The notes: generated by a model not told the origin, from the letters alone. DNA of 64,000 nucleotides from Brachycybe producta (GCA_036925085.1 JAUPFP010000040.1:124001-188000); one strand, 5' to 3'. Positions 31,301 to 39,930 are shown, counted from the first letter of the stretch. Numbers and translations: made by a program.

Positions 31301-34300
31301 AGCTTGAGTACCACCTTCAAGCCTTTGAACTCACGTGCAGTGCATCAGGCCTTCAGAACTCTTTGGACCTCTTGAAATAATAACAGAGTGATCGGGGACC
31401 GATTTCTGTTATTATTTGGAAGTAACCACCAGCAGCGGGACTTTTGAAAAAGTAAGAACTTTCTAACTCTTAAGAAATATGCCAGGTAGAGGCTCATGGA
31501 GAGGAGGCAGAATGATGTCTGCCTCTTCTAGTGAAGATGAGACGGAGAGTGGAACGGCGGGGACCGCTGAACCCCTCTCTCAATCTACCTGCCAGCTACA
31601 AAGGGCGGGCGCCGCCAGTGCGCCAGTAACGAGAAGAGAGTCGCCAAACATAATAGATAGGCGCCGCACCTCCTCCGAACCGGAGAATTTTCACCGGCGT
31701 GGGGAGAAGCGCCTAAAAGCAAGCTTCAAGCGACCTGCCAATGTCGGGCGCAAAGGGAAGCCTGCTGCTCCAAGCAGCATCGTCCCCTTCGACGTCACGA
31801 CATCAAAACACTACTGGGAGGAGCGGGAAGACCGCATCGATATTAATACAATGGCATGGGGGGTTAACCAGGCGTTCCGCGATAGCATCGCGCCTGGTCA
31901 ACCCATTCCGGGTGGAGCTGAAGCAAGAGGGAAGCGTGGGGGAGGTGGATCTGTGCCCTCCCCCCTCGAAGACCTCCACTTGGAGATGCAGAGGGAGGCT
32001 GCCCTTCGCCAGGCAGCCAGAGATAAAAAGGAAGGGGAGGACAATCTGGCGTACCTCCGTGCGGTTTGCGCCCGCCTTGTCGAGCTGGGCTTACCGTGTA
32101 CGGCGCAACTCCCGAAGGAGGAGCTCCTGCGAATCGAGGCCCGACTCCAAGAAGCCGCCCGAGTTACGTCATCGGCCACGTCATCACCTCCATCCTCAAA
32201 CTCGCCAGCAACCCTGACAACTGGCCTCTCCACATCTCCTTCTCCACCCATAACGCCACCAGAGCCTTTCCAACACTGCTCACCGGTGCCGTCAATCACT
32301 CCGCCGCCTCCTCCTCATACACCATTATCGTCACCACCAACCTCCCGATGTGCCACGCCTCCACGCAGCGAGGCCGCCACACCAACTCCGACTCCAAAGC
32401 TACCTTCCATAGTGGTGGTTCCCCAACCTGTTCGTGTTCAGGTTCCCACTGGGGCTCGCCCCAAGGAGCCTCAACAGTCCTACAGGGGCCACCACTCTCC
32501 TCGAGACTCTCTTCAACGGCCACAACCACGTCGCTCTTCGCCACGTGGTTCCCATCTTTCGCCCCGACGCCGACCCGACGGAAGAAGTCAGCAGGAACAA
32601 CGTGGTTCCTCTGGACGCGGCCCTCCGCCGCGTAATAACTTCGACCCAAGGGTCAGGCAAGACCTACAGGATCCCCGAGTCCAACTGGACCGCGACCATC
32701 GCTATGAAACTCGGGGCCCTCCTACTTGGGTCCCGCGTCGCTCTCCTCCTCCGCCACCTCCGGGCCGCCCTTCTGGACAACCTACGCCTACACCTTTGAT
32801 GCCGCCACCTTCCGCAGAGCGTGCCGCGTTCTTGAAAAAACAGAAGGCCATCACAAACCTTCTGCAAGACGTCATGCGACAGGGAGGTGACCCCATGGAA
32901 GCACTGGGCCGTGCACCAGGAAGTGCCAAGCCACTGGAGGCGCTGAGCAGGAAGTCGGCATCGAAGCGACTACGTCAGCGGGCCCGCGATATGGCCCGGT
33001 CCGCCTTGCGCCATGCCAGGCCTATCACGGGCGCATCAGTTTCTTTGGAACCTGCGGCTCCAACACCAGCCCGACCAGCCGCACCGCCCACTGTACCCCA
33101 TGCCGGGGCTACTCTGGGGCGGTTACCGCTGGATCATCCGTTCCGTGCAGCCACCTCCGGCGAGAGGTTGCTCAACAATCGGTGGGTCACTTGGCAGCGC
33201 GAAGTGCGCTCTGCCAACACCCTTTACGTAGGACACTTCTCTTTGGAGGAAGGGTTTCCCCGTCTGGACCTCCCTCCCCGGGAGCGATATGTCGTGGGAC
33301 TCTCCCGCCTAACAAGTGTCCTCATCACCATCGTCTTCCCAAGAAGACGGATTGTTGAAACCACCAGTTTCGCCGGAGATGCCATCGATGAAGCCACGGA
33401 AGCCCTTTTGGGAGCTTTCGTCAACTCCGTCTTTAGACTGCCAGCTGGACAGACGTTCCGTACCAGTCGCCACTACATTCCGGAACCGGATCCTCGCTAC
33501 CGAATCGCCGTCTTATGGGACGCCGCTTGGGCTACACTGTACAACAAGCGGTCCTCCCGTAAGATTATCGGGGACCGGGATATCTTCAATATCTTCCACC
33601 GGGATCTACCTGACGACCAGGGACAATGGCTGTCTGCCGCATCCAGCTACCGATGAGGCCAGGTCCGGCGGGATTACCCCCCCATACGGTTCATGGACCC
33701 AGGATCCTCCCCACCCTCCGCAGCAGGGATAGCTGCGCGCCACATGTACTCATGTGGTTGCCACCCATCCGGGTGGCATTATCGAAAAATTTATAAAAAA
33801 ATAAAATACGTTGCAACTGTTCTTTTCTTTTTAGATTTCAATAGCGGCTCGCCACTCAGCGAGCATTAATTATCTTTGTTTTATGTTTTCAGCCTTTTCC
33901 AATTTTTAAGGGCGCTGACACTTCGGTGCCAGTGCCTTTCCATAACCACCTCTGTACACGGTAAGTCCTCAGCCACCCATGTCTCCCCGCTGCGTAACTT
34001 GAAAACCTTCCACCCTTGGCTGGAGTACGAGGACGTACTCCAAGCAAAGTTGGAGGGTATGTAACACCCTGTAAATCGTGATCCCGCCAAAACCATAGCC
34101 TGGGGGGTAAACAACTCTCAACCGTCCCTCCCTCCTCTCTGACTCACCTTTCTGACTCATGCCCCAGTGGCGGATTGATACATAAAGGACCATGGTCACT
34201 TGGACCTGGTTACACCTCGCAGGTGTACACAGGTCCAAGGTATAAAAGGACCATGTTCCTCTTTGTTCCTCAGTTCTTTCCTTTGCCTGTTTTTGCGATA

Positions 34301-36368
34301 CATTCCAAATCATGGGCCTGAGGATTTCCAGTTAGTATTTTACTATTCACCCTTGTATCTGTACTTCTTACAAGGAATGAATAAAAGTGTTGTAATAAGA
34401 AGTAGCGTTGTCTCTATGTCTTTATGCTAATAACTTCTCTTCAGAGGCCGGAGGTTTCATAGGGCAGGAGCTATACGATTCTCAGCAGCTACAACATCTT
34501 CTCTAGTCGGAATACCGATGGAGAAGATGTATATCAGCATCAACCGGAAGAGAGAGAGATGGCCGCCACTCTCCTGCATTGATTTCACCCCCATGCAGAA
34601 GAGTGACTTCAATCTATCTCCATCCAGCTCTCTCTACAGCTCGGATCTTCTCTGTGCAGGTGTCATACTGCTCAGAGAAGAAACGAAAAGTAGAAAATGT
34701 CATCTAAAGGTTGGTAATAAAATATTGGTTGATGTCAAAAGCTCACAGCGTTTATTCAGTTTGGCGTTTATTCAGTTTGGCGCTTATTCAGTTTGGCGTT
34801 TATTCAGTTTGGCGTTTGTTCCATTTGGCGTTTATTCAGTTTGGCCTTAGTTCAGATTGGCGTTTGTTCAATTTGGCGCTTGTTCAATTTGGCGCTTGTA
34901 CTTTTTCACGTTTCATTAAATTTTGTTTTTGAAGTTCATTAGCTCTAATTATATTTATAAGCCTTTTGTCTAGATATTTTTAACATAAGTATGTCATTTC
35001 GACGAGTTGGCGATTAAGTAAGAGCAAGTGACACGTTTTGTCACGCGTGACTAATTAAAATTAAAACTAATTTCTGTGAATTTGTACTTTAATTTAACAA
35101 TGGCTCTGATATATTTCCATAAATTAATTGTTTTCGCTTTTGGAATATTAACAAATTTTAATAATTTGTGCAGTTCTTTATCATCATTATTGAATTCAGT
35201 TCCAGCCATTTTGTACGAATCTCTTATTAAACCTTTGAGACCTAACATGCCCGCAAAACAGGTCGACATTGTCTGCAAAGTTTTATGTAAGGATCTATAT
35301 ACTCGAGTGAGATTTTTAGAAATGTTTTTAATGATTGTTTTTATTTCAGGTGTTCTTATTGGAAGCTTGTGTTGTGCATCCATTTCAGTAACTAAGAATT
35401 TTCCTAATGTTATACAAGTGCGTGTAAAATTTTATAGAACTTTGCAATTTTCACTTATTGTTTAAATCATTTGATTAAACGTTGTTGGGGGGGGGGGTTT
35501 CTCTGCAGGGAAGTGTAAGTCTCAGTGCAACAATTTCTGGATCGATAATGATGCTGATTTTTCTTGGGCTTCTTTTTCCTCAGGCCAATGTTAAGGTAGA
35601 CTCGAGTGCTATTTTGTGCACATAAAATAGTGGTAGTGGCAGTGGTTGGTTGCTCATCATGATGCATAGAATAATTCCATTCTACAGGTATATTACAATG
35701 ACTACTTTTTGAATGTTTATTTTAATTGTTTCAGGCTGGTCTCCTGTCTTTTTTAAGTGGCACTTTGGTTTGCTCGTGGATTGTCATTAGTGGACTTTTA
35801 GTGAAACACCCGCTCAAGACCAAACCAACCTCGATCGAAGGATGTTTAGTAGGCAATGGTACAACTGTCTTGCCATCACTTTTTGGCATTTCAAAAAACA
35901 TCACAGAAATGAAAGCTGTGAATCCAATTTGGTAAGAAAAAAAAAATAGCCCGAATATTTAGAAATTTAATCCGAAATACCGTTTAGCAAGAAAATTAAC
36001 AAATTTCAGGACAAAATACTTTCCTCTGTATTCTGTATCGTATCTTTGGATCTCGATGACCGGAGTTATCATCTGCAGTGCTGTGTTTGTTATTCTGTCG
36101 CAGATATTCGGTAAGTAATCGCGATGATGTTATGGGTGTTGTCGTGTAATGTTGTCGTTGGTTTCCTTACTGATGAAAAGAGAAAGAACAGACTCGATCG
36201 GCAGTTGTCGACGTCATTCCCGATGCGTTACAAAACTTTCACCGTAGTTTGTCGAAACCGTGGAGAAAAGCACTTCTTTGCGATGTTTACGACATTGACA
36301 AGAAGGATAAAGAAGATATGAATTTGGAGAATTTGAATGATGCACCAAATAATAAAACATTTTTATAA
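19336..36368 (+). CDS. SLC5-family sodium-coupled solute transporter, copy 2 (14 exons)
   Basis: Predicted 603-residue multi-pass plasma-membrane symporter of the same SMCT/SMVT-like group. Coding exons: 19336-19692, 20338-20403, 20659-20710, 20772-20839, 21855-22009, 22087-22227, 23034-23163, 23231-23319, 35174-35286, 35350-35417, 35509-35595, 35735-35931, 36010-36110, 36181-36368. All junctions preserve frame and match copy 1 in phase. Exon 5 starts GGMKGAMWTDVIQ; exon 9 keeps the S-S/N motif (SSLLNS). Exon 12 is three codons shorter than in the other copies, and contains N-glycosylation sequons NGT and NIT. The C terminus is about ten residues longer because the ancestral stop was lost and former 3' UTR is translated. 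Intron 8 is 11.9 kb and contains LTR element 2. The start matches the other copies. Confidence 0.85.
19742..20306. mobile_element. MITE family B copy in intron 1 of copy 2
   Basis: This fills most of the intron. Ends carry 'tttacagatttattt' on the left and its approximate complement around 'aaatctgtaaagccaccg' on the right. Inside are 'caagcgaacgtttgtcagg' and the inverted 'aaacgttcgcttgacg', then 'gcgccatccggtgg'. It is similar to 62339-62840 and 600-1510 and is non-coding. Confidence 0.6.
20966..21114 (+). repeat. 26-bp minisatellite in intron 4 of copy 2
   Basis: About six copies of GTGGGGTTTCGAGGCCCCTAGGTGAT, nearly perfect. Each unit contains the palindromes CCTAGG and GGGGCCTC-like blocks. 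The repeat is far more GC-rich than its surroundings. Confidence 0.88.
22646..23002. mobile_element. MITE family B copy in intron 6 of copy 2
   Basis: Terminal inverted repeats are AAGGTGTCTTTATAGATA on the left and TATCTATAGAGCCACCTT on the right, followed inward by ATTTATTTTG and its complement. The interior includes 'cgtcaagcgagcg' and the opposing 'aacgttcgctttac'. It is about 350 bp and non-coding. It gives the cleanest view of the family's ends. Confidence 0.65.
23483..23934. mobile_element. hAT-like MITE copy C in intron 8 of copy 2
   Basis: It runs from TATAGATGGGCCGAATCC to GAATGACCCATCCCTAG, about 450 bp, closely matching copies A and B internally (for example 'aaggtggtgatattggtgat'). 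The flanks TTTTTAAC and TTTTTACC are a likely 8-bp duplication with one difference. The DNA to its right (23935-24020) looks like the right end of a foldback family A element, so it is probably nested. Confidence 0.65.
24055..24079. repeat. Interstitial CCTAA (TTAGG-type) telomere-like repeat
   Basis: Five consecutive 5-mers read CCTAA, CCTAA, CCAAA, CCTAA, CCTAA. This is the arthropod-type telomeric unit, but at this length it could arise by chance or as part of another repeat. Confidence 0.45.
24091..24488 (+). repeat. 16-bp minisatellite, left block
   Basis: Tandem 16-bp units alternate between GTTATTCAGTTTGGCG-like and TTGTTCCATTTGGCGC-like forms. The array is interrupted by LTR element 2 and continues at 34748-34895 with the same units. 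Long open frames across it are a by-product of the repeat and not genes. Confidence 0.9.
24489..25176 (+). repeat. 5' LTR of element 2
   Basis: TATA box TATAAAAG at 24670-24677 and poly(A) signal AATAAA at 24809-24814 mark the U3/R/U5 layout. An imperfect hairpin with 16-base arms (24631-24646 and 24650-24665, loop CGC) lies just before the TATA box. Confidence 0.9.
25177..27622 (+). other. Primer binding site and long untranslated leader of element 2
   Basis: The primer binding site TGGTGGAGGTGCGGGGTA is at 25179-25196, identical to that of element 1. The leader then holds six ~60-bp repeats at 25297-25640, in an alternating two-unit pattern built on 'tggagRccctcgat' and 'cgtcaaagYcaaccg'. 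Two copies of 'agttcagccatcttgaact' follow near 26877-26940, and two copies of 'gtgcgggcaccgc' lie near 26808 and 27001. No conserved ORF is seen. The role could be packaging or translation control; that is inference. Confidence 0.7.
27623..30004 (+). CDS. Gag-protease polyprotein of element 2
   Basis: A single 793-residue frame starting at ATG 27623. Residues ~1-220 are polar and Arg-rich. Residues ~230-400 match the retrotransposon Gag region of element 1 (KFNGLTGFRPFLEEFEE, later LRRALHPTIQNA). A CCHC zinc knuckle CYNCGKLGHFVREC starts at C459. A retropepsin-type protease follows with active site D656-T-G (LADTGATGS) and the partner motif ILGRDLGRAL. The protein stops about 135 residues after the active site, so no reverse transcriptase is fused. 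Unlike element 1, Gag and protease are in one frame with no frameshift. It would provide particle shell and processing only. Confidence 0.88.
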   Translation: MATSHDNTGSLSDHQGSHEDLLEVPVTTDVTPPPRPTGAEFDHLSQQVAALSTRMSQFIDDRFTPNRPTTPRRTTRTHRLRDDDSDASSAPYVGYRERHDRYERHYTPHTRHLPRNPDWQQQGQSDDPRHRDERAEIPITTRADSPHSLVRVARSGRRSTPPEQQPSQGATQGTSVYAPRFPPQGVGLMPAGMSNVQDGIYRPTPREPSVEEFNKKYSGRHPADSIQKFNGLTGFRPFLEEFEEVAHLYGWKDHHKEEYITGCFTGAARTWLSKLRYELQDIPWPALRVQMVDTFGKPNELAILEKKYTEMLQKEGESTQAFIWEFMILGDRVYPQLDDQLRISQLRRALHPTIQNAAHHASTTSFKDFANAVLNMEVVLLSLDKWPTEPKPAADSQSGKGASKTDQEPAAAASPKDKTHRSRHDKKPSQTAATNSNRHSAADTQPETTRTFDKSKSTCYNCGKLGHFVRECRQPKKKVAIKQFGEPVTDYDIKGEVPETDIITEDGVEFALIRVAGQIRRIPLPAADSAAGAPTPDKPDNDSSDDSEDIPVKVLDRAPAHKWTPDDLIVWQDTLDVLKQSVKEIGCRENKTIAIMAPGTQSPTKGHSCCRRLMTTVYEQLVSSCSPQEVGDYDASDKNPRIAVTINGKSIRMLADTGATGSVITIELAQEHKFEIEPVLIPPNIQGVGGQRITVVGRLAATVQLGPHAVRGHLLVITGRHEAILGRDLGRALHLAVSMTTNKVYVEDDLFESTLRQKCIEAHIGWALGETSVEAPGKSASTSKENLETPPRK
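30005..31478 (+). other. Non-coding spacer inside element 2
   Basis: This sits where a Ty3/gypsy element would normally carry reverse transcriptase and integrase. It is AT-rich, with stop codons in all frames and no RT, RNase H or integrase motif. Small hairpins are visible, for example TTCACACC/GGTGTGAA near 30892-30910 and AGCAAGGT/AACCTTGCT near 30810-30834. It may act as the 5' leader of a transcript for the downstream ORF. Confidence 0.6.
31479..33656 (+). CDS. Unidentified 725-residue ORF of element 2
   Basis: No family is recognised. The N-terminal ~230 residues are basic and Ser/Arg/Glu-rich. Residues ~230-430 are very rich in Pro, Ser and Thr with poly-proline runs. Residues ~450-540 look helical and basic (AFLKKQKAITNLLQDVMRQ). 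The last ~165 residues look like a folded domain, with mixed hydrophobic pattern and several aromatic residues (RYVVGLSRLTSVLITIVFPR; AVLWDAAWATLYNK). No signal peptide, transmembrane segment, zinc knuckle or RT/IN motif is seen. It is clearly GC-rich and open for more than 2 kb, which argues for selection or recent origin. Candidate roles are nucleic-acid binding or a captured host-derived protein; neither is demonstrated. Confidence 0.7.
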   Translation: MPGRGSWRGGRMMSASSSEDETESGTAGTAEPLSQSTCQLQRAGAASAPVTRRESPNIIDRRRTSSEPENFHRRGEKRLKASFKRPANVGRKGKPAAPSSIVPFDVTTSKHYWEEREDRIDINTMAWGVNQAFRDSIAPGQPIPGGAEARGKRGGGGSVPSPLEDLHLEMQREAALRQAARDKKEGEDNLAYLRAVCARLVELGLPCTAQLPKEELLRIEARLQEAARVTSSATSSPPSSNSPATLTTGLSTSPSPPITPPEPFQHCSPVPSITPPPPPHTPLSSPPTSRCATPPRSEAATPTPTPKLPSIVVVPQPVRVQVPTGARPKEPQQSYRGHHSPRDSLQRPQPRRSSPRGSHLSPRRRPDGRSQQEQRGSSGRGPPPRNNFDPRVRQDLQDPRVQLDRDHRYETRGPPTWVPRRSPPPPPPGRPSGQPTPTPLMPPPSAERAAFLKKQKAITNLLQDVMRQGGDPMEALGRAPGSAKPLEALSRKSASKRLRQRARDMARSALRHARPITGASVSLEPAAPTPARPAAPPTVPHAGATLGRLPLDHPFRAATSGERLLNNRWVTWQREVRSANTLYVGHFSLEEGFPRLDLPPRERYVVGLSRLTSVLITIVFPRRRIVETTSFAGDAIDEATEALLGAFVNSVFRLPAGQTFRTSRHYIPEPDPRYRIAVLWDAAWATLYNKRSSRKIIGDRDIFNIFHRDLPDDQGQWLSAASSYR
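33657..34059 (+). other. 3' untranslated part of element 2 and polypurine tract
   Basis: The stretch joins the second ORF to the 3' LTR. It contains a short stem built from 'ctcatgtggttgccacc' and 'gggtggcat', and ends in the purine-rich AAAGTTGGAGGGTA abutting the LTR at 34060. No gene is seen. Confidence 0.6.
34060..34747 (+). repeat. 3' LTR of element 2
   Basis: The same 688 bp as the 5' LTR, with TATA at 34241-34248 and AATAAA at 34380-34385. It is followed by the duplicated GCGT and the resumed 16-bp minisatellite. Confidence 0.9.
34748..34895 (+). repeat. 16-bp minisatellite, right block
   Basis: It continues the array at 24091-24488 with TTTATTCAGTTTGGCG-type units, showing that the LTR element landed within one array in intron 8 of copy 2. 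Confidence 0.9.
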
Positions 36369-36409
36369 TTTAACTGAACATTTAATATTTTATACTATTA
36401 TGGTGCTAT

Positions 36410-37208
36410 TTAAAGGGTAGTACACACCGGGAATTCTTTGTTGCGATACATTGTTGCGGGGCTGAATCTCGTCTGTTGCGATTCTGGCCCGCAACAATGT
36501 TGTAATGTTTCGGGGCTGAATCGCGTCAGCTCAGATTCATGTTTTTTGAGTCCCATCGAAAATGGGAAACATTTCAACATTGTTGCGGGACATTTCATGG
36601 TGTGGACTTCTTTTGAAACATGAACAAAGACTCAAAGGGCTCAGTTTGCTTTTAATTATAAAAGACGTCTTTAATAATTAAAAGCAAGCTGAGCCGTTTG
36701 AGTCTTTTTCAGTGGTTTACGTCGTTTTTTTAAGCGGACCACTGAAAATATTGTTAAACTACATGTAATTGAGGACCTTCTGTAGGAATTGTGTTCGTGG
36801 GAAGTTATGGTCTTCTGACTACAAAGGCAAATAAAAGAAATGAAATTTAGAAATCCTGCCCCCATCTTCCAATTTCAGGGTGTCCAAAAAGCTTAAACCG
36901 AATGTGCTCTCAGCTGAGAAGAGCTTGTGTGCCCACCACCGTTTCTGCTTTATTTGCCCCTCTTTATGATTCACCGTGTAGGTCCATATTGCAAGGGCCG
37001 CTTCCGCTGGTAATATTTATATATTAAAAGCCAGAAGGATGAAGAGAAACTGAGTGTAGGTGTGGACACGGAACAATGTTGCGGGTCTGAATCGCGTCAG
37101 TTGCGATTCTGCCCCGCAACATTGAATCGGAGCAGCCCCGCAACATTGAATCGGAGCAGCCCCGCAACAATGTATAGCAACAAAGAGCCCGGTGTGTACT
37201 AGGCTTAA
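36410..37208. mobile_element. piggyBac-like MITE downstream of copy 2
   Basis: Both ends carry TAGTACACACCGGG in opposite orientation, followed inward by TTTGTTGC and ATACATTGTTGCGGGG, for TIRs of about 45 bp. TTAA flanks both ends (36410-36413 and 37205-37208), the target used by piggyBac elements. Internally, a near-perfect inverted repeat spans about 36629-36703 with an AAAGACGTCTTT centre. Shorter copies of CCCGCAACATTGAATCGGAGCA repeat at the right. There is no transposase. Confidence 0.6.
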
Positions 37209-37555
37209 GACTTGTAACTGCATTAGACTAATATACAGTGTGTCCCAAAAATTTATATCCACTTTGGTTGTTAATAACTGCCATCTTTATTTTATTGAAT
37301 TTAATTTAATAATTTTATAGATTTAAGATTAAATGTTACAATAAAGATTAGAAATAAAAGCATTCTATGTTTTATGTTTAAATGATGCAATTATCTCAAG
37401 GATTCAAAATGGTCTCTCCATTGTAATGAATGCATTGTTGAAATTGGTAAAAAAAAAAAAGTTGATCACCAAACATCAGTGAACGGTTGTGCGACAAGTT
37501 AATTGGTTGCTATTCGTTATAGTTTATTTCAATGTTATTAATATATTATCATAAA

Positions 37556-37933
37556 ACTAGTGGGTTACCCCGTCGTAAATGACGGCAACCAAATTCTAGT
37601 TTAATATTGCTACTATTATCCCCTCCCCCTTTTTGCTCCTCCACATTTCTCTCTCTCTCTCACTCCCCCCCCCCCCACCCTTTCCAACCTTTGCCATCTC
37701 CAATTTAATATCATTGGGAATGAGTTTGATTTAACTGTTTTTTTTATTATTTATTTATAAGCACCTTAATATTGTTTGGGTTCTTGAATTGGAAGAGCGC
37801 ATCATAACGTTGACCTTGAGAAAAAAAGCGGTTCATTTAAATTGTAGTAAATTCCGACGTGCTTAAAGGTTTTGTTCTTGTTTGTACAGCGTTATAGACA
37901 CTTAGGGTTAGTATTATATGTATATTAAGCCAG

Positions 37934-37964
<31 letters not shown>

Positions 37965-38481
37965 GTAACGCTGTACAAACCTTGAAGCACGTCGGAATTT
38001 ATATAAATGAATAAATGAACCGCTTTTTTTTCTCAAGGTCATATGTTGCACATTCCCCATCCAAGAACCCCACGATATTAAATTGGATAGGGGAAAAGGT
38101 TGGAAAGTGTAGAAGAGGGGTGGGAGAGAAACGTGGAGGGGAAAAAAAGAGGGAGGGAGAAACTGAAATTGAAATGAAAGTAAAAAAGGAACAAACGACG
38201 CGCATGCGCACACCAGAGAAAAAGAAGAAACTCATTTTCTTTTTCAAATATAAAAAGGGGAGGGGATAAGAGTAGCAAAATTAAACTGGAATTTATCACG
38301 GGCAAATTGTGCCCAGCATTAGAATTTCTTTTGCTCAGCCCTTTTATGAACGTCATCAATTTCTAATTGGTTTGTTACTTGGTCTGACGTCATAAAAGGG
38401 CGGAGGAAAAGAAATTCTAATGCTGGGCACAATTGCCTGTGAATTTGGATCCCGTCATTTATGACGGGTTACCCCACTAGT
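37556..38481. mobile_element. Head-to-head foldback repeat with nested inverted element
   Basis: The ends are ACTAGTGGGTTACCCCGTC and its near complement at 38463-38481. The left half and right half are inverted copies of one unit (shared 'gaccttgagaaaaaaagcgg' and 'attccgacgtgctt'), meeting at a GT microsatellite (37937-37963). Within the right half, 38297-38436 is a further inverted element with ~50-base arms around 'gtgcccagcattagaattt'. A single, non-inverted unit follows at 38758. Confidence 0.7.
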
Positions 38482-38757
38482 ATATTTACGAGCGTATAAT
38501 AATATATATGCATTAATTATAGTTGTCATTCTTTTTTTGAACAAAATTTTAAGAATTTATACTAACTCATGACTATTGGAGACATGCAGTATTTCAAAAG
38601 ACTTATTTCTTTTGACTGCTGTAAATAAATATTTTATTAAATTCTATATAACATCCATTCAACTATTATTATACCTTGTACACACACACACACATGAGTT
38701 AAATGAATTCAAATTAAATGTGTTTAGGTGAATTATACGGAATGAACTTTATTATTA

Positions 38758-39140
38758 ACTAGTGGGGTAACCCGTCATAAATGACGGGAGCAAAATTCAC
38801 AGGCAATTAATTGTGCGCATGCGCTTCGTTTTTTCTTTTTTTTTTTACTCATTTCAATTTCAGTCACCCCTCCCACTTTTTCACCTCCACGTTTCTCTAT
38901 CTCCCCCTGCACGTTTCTCTCTCTCACCCCTTCTACACTTTCCAACCTTTTCCCCTCACCCCCTCCCACTTTTCTCTCTCTCTCCCCCTTCTACACTTTC
39001 CAAAGGAAGAGTTCAACATATAGTTGACCTTGAGAAAAAAAAACTGTTCATTTATTCAAATTTATATAAATTCCGACGTGCTTCAATGGTTTTTGTTACT
39101 CCACACACACACACAGACCTGGGATATTATATATATATAT
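38758..39140. mobile_element. Single unit of the 37556-38481 repeat family
   Basis: It begins ACTAGTGGGGTAACCCGTCA and continues through 'gttgaccttgagaaaaaaa' and 'attccgacgtgcttcaa' to a CA microsatellite and an AT run. It lacks the 140-bp nested element seen in the first copy, which supports that element being an insertion. Confidence 0.65.
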
Positions 39141-39930
39141 TTTAAATTGAAATACTAAATCAATATTTTAATGTCAATAGATTATAAATTTATATTTAAG
39201 AATTAACTCAGTTATTTTCAGATTATTAACTGAATAAATTGAATTCGACATAGTGTTTGTTTGTCTTTCACAGGGCTCTCTAGAACACGTTTATTATTTA
39301 AATTATCAGGTGTGTACCAAGTATTAGGAGTTTTTTTATATTTTGTTGCAAGGTAATAAGTTAATAGTAGATAAACGGGTGTTCTGTTTCTTCCAGCTTG
39401 AATTAATATTCAAATGGTATCTCAACATTATTTCTTTATTCAAAAGATAGCAATGATTCTTTCAATGATAACACGTTAATTTACAATAAATTTACCAATA
39501 AAACTTGATCGATAATATGTAATGACCATAAAACTAGAAAATGAATCTAGAAACAAAATAATGCTAGTGCAAACTACATTATTAAACTTTACCTTCAACA
39601 TTTAACTTAAAACTTGCTAATACGGTTTCAAGGTTTAAAAAGTTGTTCAATTTTACTTTATAAAAAAACTTTTAAGTAATTAATTTCTTTCCTTTTTCTT
39701 ATTGGAAAGTTTTTAAAACTGTTTTCATCCTGACTTTCATACAAGGCTTTAATTTTTCTTTTTTTGGAATTAACCAATTTACGAAACGAAAAATAAAAAC
39801 TCGCAAAACAAAAACAAACATGAAATGTGGTTCTGTTCAAACTTTCACATAAGTTTATTTTTAATGATATTAAAGTATAAAAGTATTTTCAATACAATGG
39901 CCTAATTTAAATGCAATAATATAATTTCTT
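39141..39930. other. AT-rich intergenic DNA upstream of copy 3
   Basis: No gene is seen. Parts, such as 'gaattaatattcaaatgg' near 39401 and 'gttttcatcctgactttc' near 39720, recur upstream of copies 4 and 5, so this is ancestral flank copied with the genes. Confidence 0.55.

Larger units (their letters stand above)
24489..34747 (+). mobile_element. Large non-autonomous LTR retrotransposon (element 2), 10.3 kb
   Basis: Two 688-bp LTRs (24489-25176 and 34060-34747), TGTAAC...CTCACA, appear identical and are flanked by a GCGT duplication (24485-24488 and 34748-34751). Inside are a primer binding site, a 2.4-kb leader, a Gag-protease ORF, a 1.5-kb gap and a second long ORF of unknown function. 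No reverse transcriptase, RNase H or integrase motif is seen in any frame, so transposition would need enzymes from another element. Gag and protease are related to those of element 1. The coding parts are much more GC-rich than the host DNA. Confidence 0.88.

Noticed and set aside
31741-32799. Overlapping long frames within the second ORF of element 2
   Set aside because: They are shadow frames of the GC-rich 725-residue ORF; the main frame is far longer and contains the only coherent domain-like pattern.
37937-37963. CRISPR-like or other regular array near the GT run
   Set aside because: It is a plain dinucleotide microsatellite at the centre of a foldback repeat, in a eukaryotic genome.
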